From NCBI GenBank assembly GCA_019323515.1, contig JAHWHG010000008.1:21908-85907 (forward strand): a stretch of DNA of 64,000 nucleotides. The letters are read 5' to 3'. The translations under genes and the position numbers were made by a program. Positions 29,115 to 35,916 of this stretch are shown here, in pieces. The stretch comes from Candidatus Woesearchaeota archaeon (GTDB lineage Archaea; Nanobdellota; Nanobdellia; Woesearchaeales; JAHWHD01). The first letter of the stretch is position 1. Each line of letters begins with the position of its first letter. The notes beneath the pieces were generated by a model. It saw only the letters and a program-made list of their open reading frames with translations, did not search any database and had not been told where the DNA came from.

Positions 29115-29492
29115 ATGGGGATTGATGATATTGTTTTAAATGCAAGAGCTGGATTGTGTGACGGTTTTTTTGTAGGTGCTGACAATACTGGGCTGTTGTT
29201 TGGGTATATTGGGGAGAGGCTTGGTGTTGATGTAAAGTGTATGGGCTATAGGATTGACAAAGGAGATGTAGTTGATGTTGCAAATATAACTGATAAAGGT
29301 GAACTTGCCTCGCGTTTTGGGTTTGGCGAAGCTGACAGATATTCCAAGACTTACCAGGTTTTTAAAGGGCTGGGTTATGCAGCTGGTACTACTATGATAC
29401 TGGTAAAACCTGACATGATACCTGCTATGGTTATGCTTGATGTTCTGGGACATTATATGACAAAGAAGCCAGAGAAGGCTTCAGAGGCTTGA
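29115..29492 (+). CDS. Unknown small protein, 125 aa
   Basis: Starts MGIDDIVLNARAGLCDGFFV from ATG 29115 (an in-frame GTG lies 6 nt upstream). It contains alternating beta and Gly-rich segments (GLLFGYIGERLGVDVKCMG) and a hydrophobic stretch AGTTMILVKPDMIPAMVMLDVLGHYM, perhaps membrane-associated. TATA-like TTTTTATAGG lies about 25-30 nt upstream. No family recognised. Confidence 0.6.
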   Translation: MGIDDIVLNARAGLCDGFFVGADNTGLLFGYIGERLGVDVKCMGYRIDKGDVVDVANITDKGELASRFGFGEADRYSKTYQVFKGLGYAAGTTMILVKPDMIPAMVMLDVLGHYMTKKPEKASEA

Positions 29493-29509
29493 ATTCTAAG
29501 GTTTCAGAT

Positions 29510-29542
29510 AGGCGAATTCTTGGGTTCTAGGGCTTGTGTAGT
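29510..29542. repeat. Intergenic element copy 3
   Basis: GAATTCTTGGGTTCTAGG followed by GCTTGTGTAGT. It shares the GAATTC..GGGTT.TAGG core and TGTAGT end with copy 1 at 3167. It lies in the gap before the 190-aa gene. Confidence 0.3.
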
Positions 29543-29592
29543 CACTTTATAGTGACAAATAATAGAAAGATTTATATAGTAGTTGCACTATA
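29541..29592 (+). promoter_or_regulatory. Two inverted repeats around a TATA box
   Basis: The first repeat, GTCACT-TTAT-AGTGAC (29541-29556), is a perfect palindrome. The second, TATAGT-N6-ACTATA (29575-29592), overlaps the TATA box TTTATATAGT (29571-29580). The same TATAGT-N6-ACTATA pattern occurs at 41021-41038. They precede the 190-aa gene, so this promoter is probably controlled by a dimeric regulator. Confidence 0.5.
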
Positions 29593-29626
29593 AGTTTATT
29601 AAATTATAATTATTGGAGGTAATCAA

Positions 29627-30199
29627 ATGAATGATAAAAAAAATGATGATAAATACATCAAAAGGATGGATTATAAGACACTATCAACAGGCGGACCTGT
29701 TGAATTCAGTGGATTTGCAAAGGAAACATTCAAAGTCCGTGATGTAAAAGATTTGAGCAGTGTTTCAATAGATGTTCAAGGCGATCAACCATTTACACTA
29801 AAGCCTCTTGATGAATCTGGTTCAATGAAACTACCAGTGACACAAGAACAGAGAGATGAAATGCTGAAAGCTTTGATTGCAGTACATTCTTATGCTTGGT
29901 CAAGGACCAAAGGCTACTATAGTGAAGTACTAGCACCAATGCAGGAAGCATTAGTGGAGTCTGGCATGGAGCCAAAAGATGCTGTTGAGGGTGCAGTTAA
30001 GCTGGTCAATATCTATGAAGATATGAGGCAGAAAGAAAAGGTTAAGGGCCATCCGGTGTTTGGCGGTCTGGAGACTAAGTTGGATGCAGAGACTGCAAGA
30101 AAGTTTGGTGTTAAGGTAAGTGATGAGCTTTTTGAGAAGCTAAAGACGCTTTACAATAAATTGGCAGATGGAAAGAAAGATGCCAATAAAAATGATTAA
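29627..30199 (+). CDS. Unknown protein, 190 aa
   Basis: A canonical SD GGAGGTAA is placed 6 nt before the ATG, and the promoter carries two inverted repeats. The N terminus is polar and disordered-looking, about 20-60 beta-like (GGPVEFSGFAKETFKVRDV), and about 75-190 helical (EQRDEMLKALIAVHSYAWSR). There is no signal peptide and no recognised domain. It may be a strongly and conditionally expressed protein, judging from its promoter. Confidence 0.66.
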   Translation: MNDKKNDDKYIKRMDYKTLSTGGPVEFSGFAKETFKVRDVKDLSSVSIDVQGDQPFTLKPLDESGSMKLPVTQEQRDEMLKALIAVHSYAWSRTKGYYSEVLAPMQEALVESGMEPKDAVEGAVKLVNIYEDMRQKEKVKGHPVFGGLETKLDAETARKFGVKVSDELFEKLKTLYNKLADGKKDANKND

Positions 30200-30235
30200 A
30201 TAATATTATTTTTTTACTATCTTTTGTGAAACAAA

Positions 30236-30559
30236 ATGCTAACACGTCTATTTTACGAGGTAGAGGTTGGAGATAAGCCTTACACAGCAGAGACTGTTCT
30301 GGATTTTATTAGGAATTATGATCTTTCTGGGAAGGTTTTCAGGCAGGTGCGTGAACTAGTTAACCCGTACCTGCTACATTTTAAGCAAAGTGCACTGTCA
30401 AGAGTTAAAGAGTTTATTGATGTAGAGGCGATATCTGTAGATGCTGACCTAGAGCAGAAAGAACCTTGGTATACACTTAATGGTATTGCAGATAATTTTA
30501 TAAGGACATTAGAAAGTAAAGTGATCAGTGTTGAAGATTCACTTGAGTTGGCGAGATAA
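30236..30559 (+). CDS. Unknown protein, 107 aa, partner of PLP enzyme
   Basis: Helical throughout (TAETVLDFIRNYDLSGKVFRQVREL; LNGIADNFIRTLESK). Its stop codon overlaps the ATG of the aminotransferase-like gene (TAATG), so translation is coupled and a functional link is likely. No family recognised. Confidence 0.62.
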   Translation: MLTRLFYEVEVGDKPYTAETVLDFIRNYDLSGKVFRQVRELVNPYLLHFKQSALSRVKEFIDVEAISVDADLEQKEPWYTLNGIADNFIRTLESKVISVEDSLELAR

Positions 30560-31356
30560 TGTTAAAATCAATTCTTAAACAAAAACATGTACACCTAGTG
30601 AACAGAGGTAATACAGCTATTCTACTTAGTTTTCTTATTGCTAGGAAGTTCAATGATAAGAGGTATGTTCTTGTACAGGATCAAGGTGGTTGGCTTTCGT
30701 ATGAGAAGCTGGCTAAGAAAGCTGGGCTAGAGGTCAAGAGTATAAAGACTGAGAATGGTGTGATAAACGAGATTACAGATGAAGACCTTAAGGATGTTGC
30801 GTGTTTGATTTATACACAGCCAGCTGGCTACTGTTTAAAGCAGGATTCTGAGATTATATTTAATCGTGTTAAGAGCTTGGAAAGTGATGTGATTATTATA
30901 ACTGATTGCAGTGGAAGTATTGGGAGTAAGATATGTAAAAGTGAGCACTCTGATATATTAGTTGGAAGTTTCAGTAAATGGAAACCTGTAAACCTTGGTG
31001 AAGGAGGGTTTATATCGTTTAATGACAGCAGGTTTGAGGAAGTTGTTAATAGGGAAATTGATGAGAACAATGATTATCTGTTTAAAGGAAGCCTGCATAC
31101 ATTAATAGCGAAGTTAGACAGAATTGATGAACGTTATGACCTCTTTCACAAGCACTGTGAAAAGATTAAAAGCGATTTAAAAGGGTATGAATTACTCTGG
31201 AATAGTGGCATAGTTGTTATCGCAAAATTTAAAAACAAGGAAGAAAAAGAGTTTCTTATTGACTATTGTAACAAGAACGGTTATGAATACACTGAGTGTC
31301 CTCGCGAGATAAGGGTTAAGGAGGACGCGATAAGCATTGAGGTCAAGAGGTTATAG
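30559..31356 (+). CDS. Short PLP-dependent aminotransferase-like protein (DegT-like)
   Basis: 265 aa. It follows the fold-type I pattern: RGNTAILLSFLIARKF (cofactor phosphate region), then IIITDCSGSIGSK with the Asp that contacts the pyridine nitrogen, then ILVGSFSKWKPVNLGEGGFIS, where a lysine can form the Schiff base. Sugar aminotransferases of the DegT/DnrJ/EryC1 family have about 370-400 residues, so this one lacks roughly 100, mostly in the C-terminal domain. It may be a minimal enzyme or partly degenerate. The substrate is unknown. Confidence 0.72.
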   Translation: MLKSILKQKHVHLVNRGNTAILLSFLIARKFNDKRYVLVQDQGGWLSYEKLAKKAGLEVKSIKTENGVINEITDEDLKDVACLIYTQPAGYCLKQDSEIIFNRVKSLESDVIIITDCSGSIGSKICKSEHSDILVGSFSKWKPVNLGEGGFISFNDSRFEEVVNREIDENNDYLFKGSLHTLIAKLDRIDERYDLFHKHCEKIKSDLKGYELLWNSGIVVIAKFKNKEEKEFLIDYCNKNGYEYTECPREIRVKEDAISIEVKRL

Positions 31357-31365
31357 GGTGGTTAG

Positions 31366-31581
31366 ATGAGATTTAAGATAGGGGTTTTATTGATAATAGC
31401 GAACTTTTTCATGACAATAAGTGCTGCTTTTGTTTTGGCGTACGGAAGTTATGGTGCTTTTCAGTTATCTTCATTGATTTATGGAGCAAGCTGGGTTGTG
31501 CTTGGCATAGGTGTGTTCTTGGCTGGGAAGAAAGGTTATAGATATTCAAAAAAGATAATGCAGAGGTGGTATTCATGGTAA
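31366..31581 (+). CDS. Small two-span membrane protein, 71 aa
   Basis: Two membrane helices: IGVLLIIANFFMTISAAFVL (about 5-24) and SLIYGASWVVLGIGVFLAG (about 36-54), with a basic C terminus. It overlaps the next gene's ATG (31575) by 7 nt. No family recognised. Confidence 0.6.
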   Translation: MRFKIGVLLIIANFFMTISAAFVLAYGSYGAFQLSSLIYGASWVVLGIGVFLAGKKGYRYSKKIMQRWYSW

Positions 31582-31970
31582 CAATGCCAAGTTCTATGGA
31601 AGACTTGATTTATTTCACTAACAGAAAGTTAGGAGATGGTAATATCAAGGTATGGGTTTACAAGCAGAAATGTCCAAAGTGTGGAAAAGGTCTTATGGGA
31701 AAACCAGTTGATGAGAAGACTGGAAAAGTAAAGATAAGAGCTAAAGATTATGTATGTTCTAAGTGCGGGCATACTGTTGAGAAAAAGGAGTATGAAGAAA
31801 CTTTGTCAGCTGAGGCAGTGTACTTATGTCCTAACTGTAAAAAGAAAGGCGAAAGCGTAGTATCTTACAAGAGAAAGAGTATCGGTGGAGTGCAGACATT
31901 AAGGGTGCCGTGCCAGCACTGCGGTTATAACATAGATGTCACAAAGAAGATGAAGGAGAAAAAGAAGTAA
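31575..31970 (+). CDS. Double zinc-ribbon protein
   Basis: 131 aa from ATG 31575, which follows the SD AGAGGTGG. There are four CxxC pairs: CPKC, CSKC, CPNC and CQHC (about 30, 58, 82 and 110 from this start). They give two zinc ribbons, each with CxxC-x24-CxxC spacing. The C terminus is Lys-rich. Such double ribbons are found in RNA- or DNA-binding and transcription-related proteins; no specific family is assigned. Confidence 0.75.
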   Translation: MVTMPSSMEDLIYFTNRKLGDGNIKVWVYKQKCPKCGKGLMGKPVDEKTGKVKIRAKDYVCSKCGHTVEKKEYEETLSAEAVYLCPNCKKKGESVVSYKRKSIGGVQTLRVPCQHCGYNIDVTKKMKEKKK

Positions 31971-32046
31971 CTTTTTTTCTTATTTCTATTAACCAGATTC
32001 TGGGTTGATGCATAAGCTTTATAAGAAGCTGTAGTTTGGTGTTGTT

Positions 32047-32277
32047 ATGAAATCAATAGATATTTTGTTAAAAACTTTCAGCAACTTAAAGCCTGAAATA
32101 GATTGTTCTGGGAGCAGGTGTAATGATTTAAGTTGCCCTAGCTGCAAAGATTATAGATTAAGGATTGTCATAGAAACATTAAAAGAATCTGGGATGAGGA
32201 GAAATGCAATAATAGATGTTTTCTCTTATGTACATGGAGAAAAAGGCACAGAGCTTGCTGAATTTTATCTAAAATGA
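32047..32277 (+). CDS. Cys-cluster small protein A (tandem paralogue)
   Basis: 76 aa with C20, C25, C30 and C33 (CX4CX4CX2C), followed by a helical region ending YVHGEKGTELAEFYLK. It is a paralogue of the next gene, which it overlaps by 4 nt (ATGA). TATA-like GCTTTATAAG lies about 30 nt upstream. It likely binds zinc or an Fe-S cluster; unknown family. Confidence 0.68.
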   Translation: MKSIDILLKTFSNLKPEIDCSGSRCNDLSCPSCKDYRLRIVIETLKESGMRRNAIIDVFSYVHGEKGTELAEFYLK

Positions 32278-32543
32278 GCAGACTTCAACAAATAATCAAA
32301 AGGGAGCATGAAAGGTATTTGTTTCTTGCAAAAAGATCTCCTAGTTCGCTTCTACCAATGTGTGCAACTGATGTATGTGATACGCCGTACTGCAACAATA
32401 GCTGTAAAAGATTAGGTGTCAAGAAGGCTTATGAATATATGAAAGAAGCAGGGTTGGATGATAATAGTATTAGAAAAGCATTTAAAACTGCGTATGGTGT
32501 TCAGGGAGTTAAGTTGGCTGAATTATATTTAAATAATGTTTGA
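32274..32543 (+). CDS. Cys-cluster small protein B (tandem paralogue)
   Basis: 89 aa with C30, C35, C40 and C44 (CX4CX4CX3C), then RKAFKTAYGVQGVKLAELYL, matching the end of protein A (IDVFSYVHGEKGTELAEFYL). Tandem duplication with divergence. Metal binding is inferred from the cysteines only. Confidence 0.68.
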   Translation: MSRLQQIIKREHERYLFLAKRSPSSLLPMCATDVCDTPYCNNSCKRLGVKKAYEYMKEAGLDDNSIRKAFKTAYGVQGVKLAELYLNNV

Positions 32544-32580
32544 AAAGGATTCTAGTTTCTGTTTATAAAACACATAAACA

Positions 32581-32590
32581 TTTATATATA
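32581..32590 (+). promoter_or_regulatory. TATA box of metG
   Basis: TTTATATATA centred about 27 nt before ATG 32612. It supports that ATG rather than the in-frame upstream ATG at 32540, which lies in front of the TATA box. Confidence 0.6.
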
Positions 32591-32611
32591 AATACACTTT
32601 CTATTTTTGTT

Positions 32612-34732
32612 ATGGCTAAGAAGATATTAATAACTTCAGCATTACCATATGTGAACAATGTACCGCATCTTGGTACAATGGTGTGCATATTAAGTGCAGA
32701 TGTGTATGCGCGTTTTCTTAGGTTAAGGAATGATCCATGCCTTTTCATATGCGGTACTGATGAACATGGTACAACTGCTGAAGTGAAAGCTGCTGAGGAA
32801 GGGTTGACTCCTCGAAAGCTTGTTGACAAGTATTTCAAGATACATAAGAAAATCTATGAATGGTTTGAGTGCAGCTTTGACGCATTCGGAAGGACAAGCT
32901 CTGATGAGAATAAAGAGATAACACTTGACATTTTCGAGAGGCTTAACAAGAACGGTTACATAAAAAAGGATACACTTGAACAGCTTTACTGTGAGAGGGA
33001 TAAGAAGTTTCTTGCTGACAGGTATGTTGAGGGTGAATGCCCACACTGTAAGTATGAGCATGCAAGAGGTGATCAGTGTGAGAATTGCGGTAAGCTGTTG
33101 AATGCTGTTGAGCTTGTAAGGCCTAAGTGTAAGGTCTGTGGAAGCGAGCCAGTTGTAAGAAAAACAAATCACCTTTTCATTGATTTGCCAAAGCTTGAAC
33201 CTGAATTAAGCAAGTGGATTGAGAAAGCGTCAGATAACTGGGCAGAGAATGCAAAGACTTTGACCAAGGCATGGTTAAGAGAGGGTCTTAAGCCGAGGTG
33301 TATAACGCGTGATCTTAAATGGGGAATTAAGGTTCCACTGAAGGGTTATGAAGATAAAGTGTTCTATAGCTGGTTTGATGCTCCTATTGGTTATATCTCA
33401 ATTGCTAAAGAGACTGGTGTAAAGGACTGGAAGCTGTGGTGGCATAACAATGATAATGTTAAGCTTGTGCAGTTCATGGGAAAGGATAATATTCCGTTCC
33501 ATACAATACTCTTCCCAGCTTTCCTTATAGGTGCAAAGGACGCTTATACGCTGCTTGATACAATGTCGTCAAATGAATATCTTAATTATGAGAAAGCGCA
33601 GTTCTCAAAGTCAAGAGGTACAGGAGTGTTCGGTGATGATGCTGTTGATAGCGGGATACCTGCTGATGTATGGAGATATTACATAATGATAAACAGGCCT
33701 GAGAAGACTGATACTGAGTTCAGCTGGGACGATTTCCAGGCAAAGATAAATAATGAAGTAGTTGCGAATATAGGTAATCTTGTGAACAGGACAATAACTT
33801 TCCTTAACAGGTTCTATGAGAATAAAGTTCCAAAGTTTAAGTTAGATGATAAGGCTGAGAAGGTTGTTGAGGAGATTAGAGTTTTAGAGGTTGAGATTAC
33901 TTCGCTTCTTGAAAAGGTTGAGTTAAAGGAAGCGCTTAGGAAGATACTGCTTGTGGGTAAACTGGGGAATGGTTTTTTCCAGGAGATGGAGCCTTGGAAA
34001 GCTGTTAAAGAAGATAAGAAGAAAGCTGACCTTGCATTAGGAGTACTTACTTTTATTGTGAAAGATCTTGCGATATTGCTTAATCCGTTTATGCCTAACA
34101 CTTCTAAGCGAATAAGGGCTATGCTAAACGTGCAGGAGCTTGAATGGAATGATCTTGGGAAGCTGAATATTAAGCCAAAGCATAAAGTTGGAAAAGCAAG
34201 GTTGTTGTTTGAGAAGCTTGAGGACGAAGACAGAGAGAAGTACAGGGAGAAGTATGGCGAGAAGAAGAAAGAGAAGATGTTTCCTTTAGATTTAAGGGTT
34301 GCCGTGATTAAGGAAGCTAAGGAGCATCCTGAAGCTGATAAGTTATTTGTATTGAAGATTGATGTGGGTGAAGAGAGGCAGCTTGTTGCAGGTTTAAGAG
34401 ACTATTACACTGCCAAGGAACTGGAAGGTAAGAAGATTGTTATAGTGTATAACTTAAAACCTGCAAAGCTTAAAGGAGTTGAGAGCCAGGGCATGTTATT
34501 AGCTGGTGAAGATAAGAAAGATGTGGGTTTGCTGGTTGCTGCACATGGAAGACCAGGTGATAAGGTAATGGTCGAGGGTTATAAACCGGAGACTAAACAG
34601 ATAGATATCACCGAATTTTCAAAACTTAAGCTAAAGGTCAAGGATGGAAAAGCATACTTTGATGATAAAGTATTGAAGACTGACAAGGAAGAGATTAAGG
34701 TTGAGAAGATCAGGAAAGGTTTGATAAGGTAA
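32612..34732 (+). CDS. metG: Methionyl-tRNA synthetase
   Basis: About 706 aa. The class I core shows the HIGH-like PHLGTMVC, a zinc domain with CPHC/CENC and CKVC, and the KMSKS-like FSKSRGTGVF. The C terminus (about 600-706) carries an EMAP-II/Arc1p-type tRNA-binding domain (DLRVAVIKEAKEHPEADKLFVLKIDVG, then GVESQGMLLAG). This layout is archaeal or bacterial dimeric MetRS. The start is set by the TATA box at 32581-32590. Confidence 0.97.
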   Translation: MAKKILITSALPYVNNVPHLGTMVCILSADVYARFLRLRNDPCLFICGTDEHGTTAEVKAAEEGLTPRKLVDKYFKIHKKIYEWFECSFDAFGRTSSDENKEITLDIFERLNKNGYIKKDTLEQLYCERDKKFLADRYVEGECPHCKYEHARGDQCENCGKLLNAVELVRPKCKVCGSEPVVRKTNHLFIDLPKLEPELSKWIEKASDNWAENAKTLTKAWLREGLKPRCITRDLKWGIKVPLKGYEDKVFYSWFDAPIGYISIAKETGVKDWKLWWHNNDNVKLVQFMGKDNIPFHTILFPAFLIGAKDAYTLLDTMSSNEYLNYEKAQFSKSRGTGVFGDDAVDSGIPADVWRYYIMINRPEKTDTEFSWDDFQAKINNEVVANIGNLVNRTITFLNRFYENKVPKFKLDDKAEKVVEEIRVLEVEITSLLEKVELKEALRKILLVGKLGNGFFQEMEPWKAVKEDKKKADLALGVLTFIVKDLAILLNPFMPNTSKRIRAMLNVQELEWNDLGKLNIKPKHKVGKARLLFEKLEDEDREKYREKYGEKKKEKMFPLDLRVAVIKEAKEHPEADKLFVLKIDVGEERQLVAGLRDYYTAKELEGKKIVIVYNLKPAKLKGVESQGMLLAGEDKKDVGLLVAAHGRPGDKVMVEGYKPETKQIDITEFSKLKLKVKDGKAYFDDKVLKTDKEEIKVEKIRKGLIR

Positions 34733-34788
34733 AAAGGTAATTTGTTGTTATTTTTTTATTTATGATAAAAAAAAGAGGTTAATTCAAG

Positions 34789-35814
34789 ATGAAACTGCTT
34801 AAGAAACTTATGGAAGCTCATGGCGTAAGCGGAAATGAGCAAGAGGTTCGAGCTATAATTCTTCAAGAAATCAAGAAGTATATAAAAGATGTTAAGATTG
34901 ATAAGTTTGGTAATGTTGTTGCACATCAGAAGGGTAAAGGGCCTAAAGTAATGCTTGTTGCGCACATGGATGAAATTGGATTGATAGCGAGAAGTGTTAG
35001 TGAGAAAGGGGATATATATTGTTCTGAGGTTGGTACAACCACTCCAGCACTGCTGATTGGGCATAAAGTTAGGATAAAGGCGAAGAAGGGTTATATACAT
35101 GGAGTTGTCACAATGGCAGAAGTGAGTGATGATGAAGAGATCGAAGAACTTCCAAAGATTGAAGATCTTATTGTTGATACTGGGCTTAACAAGAAGGAAC
35201 TTGCAAGACTTGGCATAGGCGTAGGCTCATTTCTTGAGCTTAAAAAAGTATCTGAAGTTCTTGGTTCTAATGATATAATCTCTGGTAAGGCATTGGATGA
35301 CAGGATTGGATGCTATATACTGATCGAGCTTGCAAAGAATTTAATTAAGAGTGATGCTGAGATCTATTATGTTTTCACAGTACAGGAAGAGGTTGGGTTA
35401 TTTGGTTCAAAGACATCAATCTACAGCATTGATCCTGACTGGGCTATTGTTGTGGATGTGACAGAAGCGAATGATTCAAAAGAGCATCCGCATGAGATTA
35501 CAAAGGAGCTAGGTAAAGGACCTTGCATAACTGTGAAAGATGCTGACATGATTGCTAATGTTTGTATAGATGACTGGCTTAGGAAGATCGCAAAAAAGAA
35601 GAAGATAGCAGTTCAGCTTGATGTGAGCGACTCTGGAACAACTGATGCGCTTAGTATATCTGTAGCAAAAGGAGGCATTCCTACAACAGTTGTAGGTGTT
35701 GCTGTAAGGAACCTGCATACAACTTTTGGAATTGCACATGCAAAGGATGTTGAGAATGCTATAAGATTGTTATATGAATTCCTGAAAAATCCTCCTAAAG
35801 CGTGCGCCAGTTAA
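34789..35814 (+). CDS. M42 family aminopeptidase
   Basis: 341 aa. Dinuclear zinc peptidase of the TET/FrvX/endoglucanase-M type. Metal and catalytic motifs: VAHMDEIGL (His and Asp), ALDDRIGCY (bridging Asp), FTVQEEVGLFGS (catalytic Glu pair), VDVTEA, and HTTFGIAHAKDV (C-terminal His). TET peptidases form dodecamers that degrade peptides released by other proteases. The SD AAGAGGTTAAT precedes the ATG. Confidence 0.95.
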   Translation: MKLLKKLMEAHGVSGNEQEVRAIILQEIKKYIKDVKIDKFGNVVAHQKGKGPKVMLVAHMDEIGLIARSVSEKGDIYCSEVGTTTPALLIGHKVRIKAKKGYIHGVVTMAEVSDDEEIEELPKIEDLIVDTGLNKKELARLGIGVGSFLELKKVSEVLGSNDIISGKALDDRIGCYILIELAKNLIKSDAEIYYVFTVQEEVGLFGSKTSIYSIDPDWAIVVDVTEANDSKEHPHEITKELGKGPCITVKDADMIANVCIDDWLRKIAKKKKIAVQLDVSDSGTTDALSISVAKGGIPTTVVGVAVRNLHTTFGIAHAKDVENAIRLLYEFLKNPPKACAS

Positions 35815-35836
35815 TCTAACATTATATTATTTTTGG

Positions 35837-35848
35837 TTTCACTATTGA
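35837..35848 (+). promoter_or_regulatory. TTTCACTATTGA motif before cassette 2
   Basis: The 12-mer TTTCACTATTGA stands 69 nt before the cassette 2 kinase-fold gene and upstream of a TATA-like TGTATATATA (about 35881-35890). Its exact reverse complement lies at 41053-41064, upstream of the cassette's PhoU gene, so both promoters of the cassette share the motif in the same relative orientation. Confidence 0.5.
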
Positions 35849-35916
35849 AATTCTGTTAAGTATATCTATCATATGGATAATGTATATATATTTTGCTTGC
35901 TTTATAAATAATCGGG

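Noticed and set aside
32540..32611. N-terminal extension of metG
   Set aside because: The TATA box at 32581-32590 lies inside it and the protein homology begins at ATG 32612.
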